Below are positions 1 through 14,400 of a DNA stretch of 64,000 nucleotides, in pieces. A model generated the notes under the pieces. That model worked only from the letters and a program-made list of their open reading frames with translations, was not told where the DNA came from and ran no database searches. Position 1 is the first letter of the stretch; each line of letters opens with the position of its first letter. This stretch comes from Amphiura filiformis (lineage: Eukaryota; Echinodermata; Ophiuroidea; Amphilepidida; Amphiuridae), in the NCBI RefSeq assembly GCF_039555335.1, contig NC_092631.1, positions 15,867,805 to 15,931,804 on the forward strand, read 5' to 3'. Both the position numbers and the translations under genes were made by a program.

Positions 1-3000
1 AGCCCAGCAATGTTGCACCAATTGCATCAGTTCTTGAGTTCCGTCGTTAAGGTTCACAAAAGGTCGAAACGGTGGGTCACTGACTTGTTGCAATTTATTT
101 AAAATCTCTGTGAAAATAAGTGTTTGTTTAATATTATTTTTAATATACATCGCAATCACCTGTTTGTTTTATGCTTTTATTAGAAACAAAGCTTTGTTGG
201 GAATGCTTCTGGCAATTGGGACACACACACGCTATGATAAAATAAATCTTTACAACCCATTTGCAATGATTTGCAATCGCCATTGTAACTTCCGATTTTT
301 GAGAGCCCTTTTGGGACACTTTGACCTCTGACATATCGGGAAAAATGCTGTAATTATTTAATATTATGTTGATTTGTTATTGTCATTATGTTACCATTAA
401 AATGTTTATATAATTAATATATATGATAATAATGCTTTTTGTGTTTGTTTTCATTCTTGCAAAACATTTTAGATTGCATTTTGTACGCACAAAAACAAAT
501 ATTTCTGAATTTTCCAAATAGGTCAGAGGGCAAAGTGTCCCAAAACTGCAAATACTGTCTCACAATGCATTGCAAATTTCCAATGCCGATTTGGCTTATT
601 GCCTTGGATTTTTCAAATTGTTATATAAATACCTACCTTCCGATCCAAGATTCATTCGTTCAGTTTCAAATGGTGGATTTCTTGTTGTTATTTCAAGCAA
701 AATCATCCCGGCGCTATAAATATCACCTTCCTTCGTCGGGGGTCGATTTGCGTCTCGTAGAATTTCAGGTGCTTTCCACAATAATTCTGAAATAATGCAA
801 TCAAATTAATTTATCTCTTAATTTTGAAATAGCTATCTTATTTGTTAAAATGATCGTACGGAAACTTCAGGAAGTCAGACTTACACCAATTTTACAATCG
901 AAACATCATGTACCGTAAAACCTCGTCTACTTGCATATAGTGTTTTTGATGAAAGCTAAATTAATACGAAACAGCCGTAAATATATCAATACAATAGATT
1001 GGTCTTACAATGGTACTCGTTTGTATATGGTTATAGCAGTAAATTATTTGCCGAAACTCCACAATTCTATAATTTTGTTGATGGATGGCACCTGGATTAA
1101 TTTAGCTTTCATCAAAAGCACACTATATGTTTGTAGGCGAGGTTTTACGGTATTCGTGTCAGCCGGCCGACATCTTAGAGGTTTTTTGAGCAAACCAGAT
1201 ACTGTAATTTTACTAAGAGCAGAGTCAGTATATTATAATCAACCCACAGTAGGCTACTATGAGGCACGGCACTTTGTGGCACTTTTGCTATGTTATGAGT
1301 CCGCACAAAGACGAAAAGCTTCAGCTTTGTTCACACAACGTGCTCAATTTCGAACTTTTTAATATTTAACGAATTTTGAGCTATGTAATTTGAATTGCTT
1401 GACTTTACTCTCTGTATTTTGTATTGTTTCTCCTCCTTCATCATGTTTAGCCCACTTGATGAATTCGTAAAGTCCGAAATCTGTGAGTTTTAATACGAAT
1501 CTGCTATCGATAGTACAGTTGGATGAGCTCAGACGCCCATGGATACCCAAGACGCTACCATGGAGGTAGTGGAGACCCTGGAACAAATTTGAGATATACA
1601 CAAAGGTATGAAAGCATAAAGCATAAAGTGAATATGCCCCCTCTGGCCCCACTCAAACCTGGTTTCAAAAATGTTAGATAGTTGTAACTATACAGTTACT
1701 TAATCAAGTGGAATCAATTGACCAAACTGGGAACTGCTGCGGCCAGAGTGGGACCAAATAGTGTTGGGACGCAGGTATCAATTCAATTCTACTTGAGTAA
1801 ATACAGTATAAATTGTTTGGTAAATATCTACACCTTTTTTTTGTATTGTAATGGCCGCCCACATTATCTTTAGTCCTCGAAATGTTGCATTGCCGATTTG
1901 TCGGTATTACTTTCAGCAATAAGCATGAGAAAATATTACCTTCGCCATATCAATCATCAGTGAGTGCTTGAATGATGTGTCCAGCTTGAAGGAGTCATTT
2001 TGAAGAACATCCTTTTGACGAGAAAATGTTATGAAAATGATTTTGTAAAAAAAAATGTTAGAAAAATAAGACGATTAAAAGACGTGCAACATCGGTGCTT
2101 TCTTGCAACAAATTAGGCGCGAAGAGAGCCAAACATATGATTAAACATTACATCACATAAACTGGACAAAATGCGCGATAAACGCATGCAATTTTTTATA
2201 ATGCAATAGTCAAATATAACCTTACATTTGGTCCATAACATTTGTATTTGCATAACACGGGAGGGATGATTACAGGGACCACCCCTCGTCGAATACTGGG
2301 AAGATTGATCCCCATCCCTATATTTACGTCCATGTGCAGTATATTGAAGATATCCAGTATGCTCTGCATTTAAAGGAGTATTTCGTGATCCTAGCATCCT
2401 CTATTTATGTCATTTTCATTAGATATCTACGAAAAAAACCTATTCCCTAAATTTCAGTTGATTCCGATTTTGCGTTCGCGAGTTATGCATGATTATGTGT
2501 ATTACACTGTTCCATAGACAATGCGTTGTAATTTCGTTCTGGTGCACCAGAACGAAATTCAAATTTCACGATATCTTTGCTAAACGAATTAATCTGCAAG
2601 AAATATTTTGTACATAAACATTATGTAGCCAGAGGTTTCCAGTGATATAAAAATCTCAACTTTTTTTTGAGAAAAGTGGGGGATGAGGCTTGGGATCACG
2701 AACTGCCCTTTTAAGTAAAACACGTAATGTAATTGCTTCTGAACACTCACCTGTAAGCTTCCTTTTGGACAATATTCTGTCAATGTAGAAACGTTTGGCG
2801 GATCTACGCATGCGCCAATAAACCGAGTAATGTTTGCATGTTCTACTGTACGCATCTGTATGAAAAAGAAAAGTTTAAAAAATGGGTATCGTCGTATACA
2901 CTAGTCCTACATTATTGTGGTTCTAATTGTTGAAACCTTGTCCACCTGAGCCAAATTTTATAACACAAACTATGAAGGAAGAGGGAGGGGTTTGTTATTT

Positions 3001-5412
3001 ATATGGGTCTCCTTTATCCAGTGATACCAAAATAATAAGCAACATACAACTGTTAGGTCGCTATGACGTCATAAAGTGAGCGCGTCCTCGTAAAATTAGG
3101 ACATTCTAACATACACAATTCTAAATGACTTGTTGAAAGCTCGAGCAAACGGACATAAAAATTGAGAGACCCAGTGAACACAAATCGTTTTAAAAACGTT
3201 TTAAACAGGTTATGTTTTGGGTTTTAGGTTTTGGTAAAAAACATTTTAACAACATTAATGATGTCCAAAACGTTTTGTGTTTGCTGAGGTGTGAACAAAT
3301 GAGGACTTGGTGGAACATAAGTATGCTATACGTAAAATTCATTTTAGGCTAAAATCCCATGAACATCCCTTGAGTTACCGCTGAAATTTAGAAAACGTCT
3401 ATTTTAATCTAACTACCATGAGCAAAATCACAGATTTGACTGTAGAAACTTATGGTGGGCTTCACCTCCCTCCATAATATCAGCGAGTAAGGTGGTAGGG
3501 TGACATTTTTATCACTACAATGTGCACACATGATGGAGCTACGATTACTTCAAGTCATATGGGTGCGTTTTAGTGTGCCGGAAGAAAAACCTTGAGGTAT
3601 TTCTCCTTCGTAAGGTAAGGGTTTAATCTTTGATAGAATTTAAAGAGTGACTCTTTTCTACTTTCTATCTAATATTTTTAATCGACAAAGGATCGAATAA
3701 AAACAAGAAAATCAAAGAATGAACCAATGAGAGATTATATGAATCTTTGTGATTTGATCACGCAAGCCAGTGAGACGCCTGTTTTTCTTCTTCCGTTATA
3801 TGGCCAGAATTATTGTTCGTGTTTTCTTACGGTGCTTTTCAGCAATGAAATTGCAACATTTAGAAAGCTAACATTTTATTATTATCATGATGATGTAATT
3901 ATTCTTAATAATTTTATTTGATTCGAGATGTTGATATTTGTTGTGACGATAATTTGCATAATTGATTATAGTGCCACAAGTCATGGTACACGTGCATCGA
4001 GTGCACGCCGTATTATCCTTGCATCAATTGCACGCCGTGGAGAAATGTATTTTCCATGTTTAGATAATTATTGTCACTTCTTGTTGACTCTCCGAACCGT
4101 GCGGACGCAACCATCTAGTCTCCTGATGTTATGCTTAGGTCTTTTGTTTATGACGACGAGTTTACTGTTTGTCATAACGAGCGCGGGTATCAAATTCAAT
4201 TATGCTGCAATATATCTCTGGTAAGGTTTATTATCACAAACATTTATTATTGTGATCTGTGTGTCTGACGATGTAAAATCACAATAAATTTTATTTACGT
4301 AATTCTGTTTCATCTGGTTCATTTCGTGCTAGCCATTCCTTTTCCCGTTCATTATTCATTCCCCCTTTTTTGGGACTACAAACGTTATCTCTCTCTGCCT
4401 TCCCTTTGAATAATTCCCTAGGTTAGCAACATAACATATTATGATGATCACAAAGGGGGTGGACCTTGCACATCACGATTCAATATTGATATTTGAATAT
4501 CATATTCTTTCACAACATCTTTTCTGGTCCTCTAGCGCTATCGGTGCCCGAAGAGGTACCGATGACACTTTTTATCGTACCCTGAACATTGTACAGTAAA
4601 TTTCTTTTTTTATGCGACTGTTATTATTAATGATGTCAAGAGTCATCGGTACCTAACCGGGCACCGATAGTTCTATTGGACCAAATTCGATATGGTGCCT
4701 TAGGAATATCTTATTTGTTTTCGCACAAAGAGACACATATTATACCACAAAGCTCATGGTGTTTACAAATCAAGTTATTCATTCATTAGTTTTGGTATGA
4801 TACTTACACTTCTTATTTCCTTAAGGACAGGATTCGACAATTCGACTCTTGATATTGCTAAGTTTTTCACAACAACAGTTCGTCCCTGTGATTTAAAAAG
4901 AAATCACAGATAAGTTTCTTGAAGGAGACAATAATGAACAACAGCAAATGTAATAAGTTTCCAAGGATGTTAGGCCCTATTTACCTCTATATTGGCGAGT
5001 TTTGCAAAGATCTGGTGATGTTTTACTTCCATACTTGTGGACAAACCCTGCAAAAATTCAAACAAAACAATGAATACAAATTTTTGTGCATAACAAAAGA
5101 AAAAACATCAGTGTGACGTCTATCCTTGATCAATTTTAGATGTCACGAACAGAGAAACGAAAGGGGAGAAAAAGAGAGAAAAAAGCTGAAATTGCGCGTA
5201 ATTGAATAGGCCCGCACAGTCCTGCCGATCGCAAGTAGCCTGTGATTATTTTAGGCAGCGCTTGAAATAAGGCGCGCCCTCAAAGTTCCATAGTTACCAG
5301 CGACAAAGACCTCCTAGATGAAGCATTTGATTTCGTAGTATCTAGGAATACTAAATCATCGTAGCGTATTTTCCAAGAGATATTGGCAGCTTCAGCATCA
5401 TGACGTATTTTC
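1..5412 (-). CDS. Copy 1 kinase-homology domain exons
   Basis: Eight exons (5298-5412, 4985-5047, 4808-4885, 2751-2855, 1940-2011, 1409-1577, 637-786, 1-107). After the membrane comes [20 protein letters not shown], the NPR-type juxtamembrane stretch (WR.RWED in vertebrates). [11 protein letters not shown] supplies the VxVK lysine of kinase subdomain [17 protein letters not shown] and [11 protein letters not shown] match the most conserved receptor-cyclase segments. The catalytic loop reads HGRLSSSN, so the HRD aspartate is missing, while LTDFGLYEF keeps DFG: a pseudokinase that binds ATP and regulates the cyclase rather than phosphorylating. [11 protein letters not shown] is rebuilt across the junction 1409/786 and [13 protein letters not shown] is the subdomain IX helix. 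The last exon reads [20 protein letters not shown] and is cut by the window edge in HCWA. Confidence 0.92.
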
Positions 5413-8400
5413 CTGTAAAATAAATATTACGCATTTACTCTGCAGCCTAGGTAAACCACAAGTATATTAAGGTGCTACAGAAGTGAGGGGTTTGTTGCAA
5501 ATTGGGTGCTTGATGATAATTCTAGTGCAATTGACCGCAACCAATTATGGTAGTATCAAAGGGGCGTCTACTTCTCATTGTCTAATTGAAATTCTTGATG
5601 TTTTTTTCAAAGGTACAGACAAAGGAGGAACTGTAGGAACCCTAGTTGTGACGGACTTCTCCAAGGCATTTGATTGCATCGACCATACTTTAGCTATACA
5701 GAGACTCTACGAGCTTGGTGTCAGAAGCGAGTTACTGCCGTGGATTATAAACTTCCTCACAGCTCGTCGTCAACGGGTGCAGTACCACTCTGCCCTGTCA
5801 GAATGGGAAACTCTCTCATGTGGTGTCCCATAAGGCACTAAGCTGGGCCCCATCACATTTCTTGGTGTAATCAACAATGCTTCTGAGGAGTCTCTGACTA
5901 AAAGCTTTAAATATGTCGATGATCTCACCCTTGGAGAGGTTCGTCCTGCTAAACAAGTCAGCCAGATTGGACCTGATGTTTAGGTCTTGGATGCTTGGGC
6001 AAAAGACAATCATCTCAAGCTCAATCCGAGTAAGTGCAAGGTGATGCAGGTTTGTTTCATGAGGGAACCACCCGCCCCTGCTAGTCTCCGCATTGCTGGG
6101 ATTGACCTTGAGGTGGTGTCTGAGACTAAGCTCCTGGGCCTGACTGTCCAGTCCAATCTTGGCTGGCAGTCTCAGGTTAACAATATGGTATCAAAAAGTA
6201 GTCGAAGGTTGTACATGCTCTCACGTCTCAAACGCTTTGGTGTTCCAACTGGTGACCTAGTCTCTGTTTATATTGGTTATGTTCGCCCAACATGCGAATA
6301 TGCAGCCCCTGTCTGGCATGGTAGTATTACCAACGACCAGGCACATCAATTAGAGCGCATCCAAAAGAGGGCTTGCCGCATTATCCTTGGTGCTAATTAC
6401 TCATCCTACACAGATTCCCTTGACCAGTTGGAACTCCAAACTTTGAATGATAGAAGACTACATCTCTGATGTACACAGTTTGCTCAAAAATGTGTTGAAT
6501 CTGATAGGTACTCAGAATGGTTTCCACACAATATGAGGACCCACAATGACCCTTAGACAGTGCAATAAGTATCATGTCCCAGAACCAAAACAAAAAGATA
6601 TGGGAACAGCCCAATACCCTATCTCACTAATCTACTTAATTAGTGCATCTCATCATGTTCATATTCAGATGGTGTGTTTAACTATGATTTTATGACTGCA
6701 TTTTTATCTTGATGTATTGAATTTGTCCCATATAATTTGGCTGGTCCAAATATTTATGTGCAATATTTTGTTATGTTATTTATTAATTACTGTTTTATTA
6801 AATTAAATTCTTTAGTGCATCTGTGGTGTGTGTGTGTGTGGGTGGGGGGGGGGTGTGGGGGGGGGGGGGGGGGGGGGGGGGGTGTATATGGAGGGTTGAT
6901 AGTTCGGGTGTGAGTGTTTGTAAGGGGTGTGTGTATGTAAGGTGTGTGTGGAGAAGATGTAGGGGTGTGTGAGCTGTGTGACTGAGATTTTTGAGTAATT
7001 TAATGGTGTTTTCATGTATATTTTATATGTTTTTTTTATGTCTTTTAATGTAAACATTGCAAATGTAATATTTCATGTAATTTGGCCTACGGGCCACGAA
7101 TTTGAAATAAATTTAATCTGAATCTGAATCTGAAGTGTATTTCGTGATCCTAGCATCCTCTTTTTATGACAGTTTTTCAGTAGATGTCCACGAAAAAGGC
7201 TTATTCCCAAAATTTCAATTCATTCAGATTTTGCGTTTGGGAGTTATGCATGATTGTATACTCTGCTCCATTGGCCAATTTAGCCAATTTGGCGATATTT
7301 TTGCAAAACGAATTAATCTGCAAATGTTTTTGTACATAGACATTATGTAGCCAGATGGCATTCTAATCTCACCTTGTTTTGATTAAAAGTGGAGGGATGA
7401 GGTTATGGATCACGAAATGCCCCTTTAAAAGGTGTGTTTAAATCTTAAGGATGTTAGAAAAATGTTTACATCCACGCACCCTATATCTCTAAAACATCCT
7501 GCACCTGACCCTCATCACATACACCTCACACATAGGCAACGTCAAAATATATACTTTAATATGCTTGACGTAATAATAGCAAAGAAGATTTTTACAGCAT
7601 CCCAGAATACACCATGTGCTGCACAGCGTCAACAACAGGTAAATTATTATTTTTCCATGCAGCGAATCACGTGGAATTGTAATAAGACCATCAAGTCACG
7701 GCCACTTAAGGATACGATACATGATTTACCGACAAGTGACTCATTTCGGAATGCGATCATGAATTTTGAAGGAAAAAAAAAGTTTCCACAGGCTTCGTTG
7801 GGACTCGAACCAGCGATTTTAAACTTCCTTCGATTACGCGTCTAGCGCTTTACCGCTCGGCCACCGTGGCAGTTGAACGGATGAGTGTAATGATAAAAGA
7901 TAAATCTCATAATGCCATGTTTAGCCTTTTGTTTACTAAAAAAAGACGGGTTTTGTAAAGATAGATTAGCCGTTTTATGCATAAATAGCACGAACGTTTG
8001 GGAAAGGTTTCAAACAAATAATAAAGACACTGATGTGATGATGAAATTGCGTAAGTCGGGAATTATCTGCATCGCAATGTTTTGTTTTGGTTTTAGGAAT
8101 TTGACCTTAAAATTTACGACTTCATGACATTATCATTCGAAATCAACAAAAGATATTTCAACACTATATGTCCTCATTCTTTCTCTAGAATGTTTTGTAC
8201 ATGTATGTGAAATAGCTTCAGCAATGGTTCGCTGCATACTGGTAAAAATAGCTTTGACCTAAAATAGGGCGAGAGGTACCATATTTACGGATTCAGGCTA
8301 ATTTTAAAATTGATATAAAACGTTTGTTTTTTGATGGATTACTAAAATTAATTTTTGTCGTATAAAGAAATTGTATCTGGCGTGAATTACACTACAGTTT

Positions 8401-11400
8401 TTATTCCTAGGGCTCTTTGACTTCTTCAAATAATTTTTTAATGATAGAGTGAATCCCTGGCCCTCTATAATTACGCACAAAAGATCGAGTCCCCTTAATT
8501 TAGGTCTATATTACGTTGGTGAGCGACGGGCGATTGGTATTTCACCAATAAGGTAGCTCGCTTAAAATTCCGAACGCAAGAAAAGAAGTGACGCTGTGTG
8601 CTGTACATGTCATTGTATGTGAAATTTGTGCAAATAATCAATTTTGAACTCTAATGGATGTGTTCATCTACACCACATTTCGCCATACTGCATTTTAGAA
8701 ACGCTTGCTGTTAGAATAAGAAAAATTTTAATTGTAATTATTGCACAGGTCACGGCAACCCTGTGACCTTTCCGGAAAAAAAAGCCGAGTGGCAGGTTTT
8801 TCAAATAAATATTTTCTGTGTAGAAACTGTACCATCAGATAGGTAATGGAATATATGAATATTAACTGTACATCTATCATAACAATTTTTGATAACAACT
8901 TGCGTCACAATTGATCTAGTATAGAAGGTAGATAATTTATTTCAATCTTATATACGCTTTTTTGGAATTAAGTGAAAATTAATTCTGTAAAACTGCAATT
9001 TTTAATGTAATTTTCACATTAGACCCAACATAAGATTACCGTTTTGTTGTTATGATAATCTAATCTTTTGATTTCGTAAATAAAATTAGGGGTCTAATGT
9101 GGATTTAGGATGCAAACTGGAACAATCCAATGCCTTGTCAAAAGCATTTGCTTCAAAATGGAGTTTGGATGCACTTCGTAATACAACTTCCGCTATTTGC
9201 GGGAAACCACCTGCACAGCAGAGCACGTGGCCGCCATATCAAAATCGATTTTATGTATATGTAGGCCTATTCATAGGACCCTCGTATTAATTGTCGTGGT
9301 AATGGTATAAATAATGGTAGCTTTATTATAATACACATTAATATTTTAAGCAGATAAAATTTTCACGATGACACTATCAAGTCCTTCGTGGTCGAGCGGT
9401 CTAAGGCGCTGGTCATATAGTATACGTGATAGCGGTGCAGTGCAGCGTGGGTTCGAGCCCCGCCTCTGCCTAATTAAATTTCCTTCTTTTTTAAATTTCA
9501 TATTATGTTAGGGAAATGTGGCTGGGAGAATGTATGTATGGCGAAGAGTGGTGTGGTGTTCATCTATCATCTACCTTTTTGTTATGATATAATAGCCTTC
9601 CGAAATTCACGGTCGCGGTTTACATATATCAGTGAACATCAAAAGAGAAGCTAGGTTGATCTCCGTGTCAAAAATGATTGGTTCTCATTTTTTATTTTAA
9701 ATTTTATAACACTATTTTGTCTTACTTTCAAAGCTATTAATTTTTGAACTTGCAATGAGTAGATGAGGCCCCCAGCTACCCGTAAATACCATCCAAACCA
9801 AAGGAGCCCCAGTGATATTGTTGCTGTTAAGCACTCCTTCATGTACATATGGAAACTTGTGTGCATATATGCATCAGGAACCATTTGTAGGGTCTTTTGC
9901 AAAGGCATATTGCATTGTGGTGATGTTGCGATAATCTTCTTGTAATAATAGCCTGATTGCCTTATATTTGGTTTGGCGGGAAACTATCAGTGCTCCGAAT
10001 TTCAAGGAAATGGTCTCAAATTGATCGTCATGTAAAATGAACTCAAATAAGGAATAGCGTAAACATTGGACATTTCTGGTAAACAAATCATAACAAAAGA
10101 TGTCTTAACTCAAACCTTGCCTCAATATGGTATGATGGAATATTTTTGTTCAAAATTAAGGTTGCAGTCAATTTTCTTTTGAAATTATGGCTACTTTAAT
10201 ATTCGACATTTTGGGGTGAAAATTGGGGAAAAAAGTCTCAAAAACTAATTTTCAACCAAAATATCCCAATCCACGTCACTTTTCAGAATTTCCAGGCAGG
10301 TTATTACAGAGAGTAGACTCTGACGATTAATTCTAATTTCTAACCCGGTTGGTACCTTTGTCCAAAACTGTTGCACGGGACGCTGTGTAGGCATAAAACG
10401 GCCTTTCTACTAGATAGTATTATTGCAAAGGCGACGAGTGATGCATTTCAAAATTCGCGATTGCGCATTGGTTTTCAAAAGCGGTGCACCTCAATCGCTC
10501 CGCGATCGAGTATAAATTCAACTTTAACCCCGATACTAGTATTATAGTCCATCATATGCCTTCCTCGATACAGTATAAAAGTAAAATCAAATGTTATGAT
10601 TTTCTTTCTGAAAATCTATACTTCTATATACCGCAAAATCTCGATAGTTAGCATATGTTGCAGGTTAACTTGTTCATAACTACGTGTATCGAAGATTTGC
10701 TCAAACTCCTTTACACTTTTGTGGATGGGGCTCTTCATGTTTGCATGTTTTAAAAGCGCTCGATAGTAAGCATATATGCTAACTATCGAGTTTTTACGGT
10801 ATTTGTAATCATTACATTTAGAGATACAATAAAATACAATATCTAAGTTACTGCCTCGAGGAAGGCATGCAGACTATATTTTTTTATTTTATGTTTAAAC
10901 ATGGTGATAATAATAAACTCTAATATTGCATGTTTTCTTGGAAATTTAACCAAATAAATTCGATTAAGTGACATGATAATGCATTAGAGTAAATAAAGAT
11001 CGAGGCATTTATGACAGTTATTGATAAATGACATATTATTATTATTGTTATTGATAAATAAAGATAAATAAAAATTGAAACATTTATGACATTTATTGAT
11101 AAATGACATATAAAGCATGCAATAAAAAAACATATTTTCACATTGATTACCTGTATATCAAAGGTGTAGCGAGAATAATAACTGCCAAAATACAAGCCAC
11201 AATAATCCCTATAATGACAAGTGTCGACAATTCGTCTAAAATCAAATCAAAAAAAAAATTATCAATTTTGAGCTCGAAGTAAAACATTGATTCAGGGACG
11301 CACAACCGAGGTCTACTCTGTAATATTGAAATTTTCACTAATAATAGTAATTGACTATTGACTTCACATTTTTTTATGATCACGCCGGTTCCTTTAACCA

Positions 11401-14400
11401 AACACTTCATTATGAAAAATAGTTCAATACCATTAAACGAAGCTGCATGTTGTTTGGGTTTTTAAACACGCATCTATTATTTTGACTCCCAGAATAAAGT
11501 CAATACCATTAACATGATTAAACGAAGCTGCATGCTGTTTGGGTGGTTAAACACGCATCTATTATTTTGACTCCCAGAATAAAATCAAATTACGAGCCTC
11601 AGTCTGCTCCGTTCGAACGTGTTATTTATCGATTTCACAGTCTGTCATTATTAAACTTAAATTGCAACAGAGAAGAAATTTCAGCATTCGACACAAATGT
11701 GTCATAATACCGAAAATTTCGAAGTTTTGCGTACATTTCTGCTAGGCAGTGTACATTACTGCTATTGCAGTGTAATGCAGTGTATATTCACTGTCGAAGC
11801 GACGTAATAATCGGATTAACTACCATAGCAATAGGGTAAAACAATTTTTGAATGTATCGCGCTGCACTAGAAATAGGGTGTACTCATCACATAATCTTAC
11901 AGGTGCGAGTGATCAGCTTGATATGGCTCAATGCAGAGGTACCGCTTGAACGTACCAGTGCAGCACGGTATATTCACAAATTGTTTTACCCTATTGCTAT
12001 GGTAGTTAATCCGATTATTACGTCACTAGGACGGCGAATAATGCACACAAAACCGCCTAGCCAATGTATTGTAATTTGCACCGACGGTAATCAATTTCCA
12101 TACGGGTCCGGTGTAGAATGTAGTTTTACATACAAATTCACCCAAAACAGTCGATAATGGCCTAATGGTACCAATATTCGCTTCTTCATAAATGCAATTT
12201 TTCAGGAAAAAGCAGCTGTGAGTATAATACCTTTTATTTTGCATTCGGGATTGTCATTATCAAATCCACAAAACGGCTCATCTAAAGGTGGTTCCGTGCG
12301 TCCATCAGGCCATACTACATCCTGAATGACTTCATACGTGTTGGAAGCGCCATAAAAATTGGCAACCACCTGAAAACAAGTTTTAATGTGAGTATATGAA
12401 ATGGAGAGTTAAGGCTATTATTGAAGACAGAATTAAAAAGACTAGTTTGCGTCTGACGTCAGGGCCAAGGCGCGGTGTGATTGATTGCTAACCTGCGCAG
12501 TACGGCATTTTTGGTCTGGTTGACAGGACGTCACACGCAAACTAGTCTTTTTAATTTGGTCTTCAATTATAGCCTCATAAAACGACACATATCGCAAGAA
12601 TCACAATACATTAAACAATTTTTGAAAGTGCATTGTCTTGCATTCCGTACACATTTTTTTTAGTTGAACGAATATGACTATACACAGTTTTAAAAGAATC
12701 AAATAATAATTGGTTTGCTGTGATATATTCTTGTTGCTTGTCCCTGAAGAAGGGCAGTTTATCTACTCGAAACGTTGGTTGTATTAACTTTTGTCTACTT
12801 ATCCCTGTGGTTTTATAAAAAATTATACAATAGCAATTTTTTTTTAGACAAAAATAAAAGAGATCATGGCAACAATGTTATATGCAGTGGAACCAATAAC
12901 ATGTTGGCTAACTTAAATTGGTTTCTTTACGAGCTCGTTATCAAAAGCTATGCTCAATTAATCGTCCAGAAAACGAGTTGGGCTACTTTTGAACTTTTCC
13001 GCACAGATCAAGGTTGTTTTGCGTATTTCAAAGATTTCAGAACAAAAGCAAAGGTCTTTGATGTATTTCTTTCAGTTAATTGACATTAGCAAATAAATAA
13101 TATGATATTTATTTCAAATGTACAAATTAAAATTGTTTGAAATTACCCATCTTAAGAGCACCGACCTAACGGTTCATGATTCTACTCAATTCAACCACTT
13201 TTGCTACACAAAGACACGAAACCGACCCAAGCTGTTTTAGGACTTCTTTACATAATTGGTCATATATTCTTGTAGACCACAGATTTTATTGAAACAAAGC
13301 TTATGTAGTAGCTTAAGAAATTATGTTGACGACCAAATAAAATTCGGTACAATTTATAAGTGACATGTTTGTCTGATACTGTTTTCCAAATTGTATACAT
13401 TTTTGTTACAACCAGGCGGCGAGTGGCATGATAAGGCCGGCAACTTGTAAAACCGCCCGGCCGTATGGCATTTTCCATAATTATACTCGGTTAGTTTTGC
13501 GGGGTTCATTATCGAACCCCAACGGTTTTAGCTTGTATTTATATTATTAATTAACATAGGCCTATTTGTTTTTGATATTTCAAGCATTTTAAAATTTTAA
13601 AATAATCCCATTCAATTACACGGTTGACGATGGAAATTTACTGAATTTAGAGAATGCACGTCATTCACCACCTGGTTACAACCTGTATTTTTACCTTTAC
13701 CATGTTTACCTGTGTTAGCGCGCACAATGCATTAGTTATGATCATTTTTTGTCTTTCTCTTGTTCCCAAATCAAGTTGGTATACCTGGCTCAAATCTTTC
13801 TGATTATAATTCAAGTAACTTACCATAAGTATGCCTTTTTCAACATCTACCATATTCCACATCGAATAGTCCCCATCCCTATCACCGTTGTCGTCAATGG
13901 TTAGGGTGCCAGAAATTCCTTGATTGTGGTGATGATAACACATAGTTGGAATCAGAACTATACCTTTTAGATTAGGCGCTAACACCGGGTGCATTTCACC
14001 CCTGTACAATTTTGATTTTAACCTTTGACCTATTTTGACCTATATCTCATTAAATGGGCATTCTAGAGATGACCATTGACTGTTTTACTACTTGGGACTT
14101 GTGATATTTCATAACTTACATAAAGCATTTCGTATGCCTGCTGCGCTAATGGCCTAAGTCATTTGTTTAATTTTGAGAACAAAGTACAAATGGTTCAAGC
14201 ATGATAGTTATTCACCAATCTTTACACAAGAACAAATGATACTGATACACATAGGCATAGATCCCGCGGGATGGGGGATAAATCCCCCCCCCAATATTTT
14301 GTCAGGGGGATGGTCCATACAATCATCCCCCCATGTTGACGCCTCTATGTGGGTTTCTGACCAAATTTTCATATTTGGACATTTTAGCACCAATAGTGCA

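Noticed and set aside
931-1362. 143-codon open frame on plus strand
   Set aside because: It runs through an inverted-repeat MITE, has no recognisable domain, and lies opposite an intron and exon of copy 1.
6812-7057. Proline/threonine/histidine-rich frame
   Set aside because: Translation of the TG and poly-G low-complexity tract in the LINE tail.
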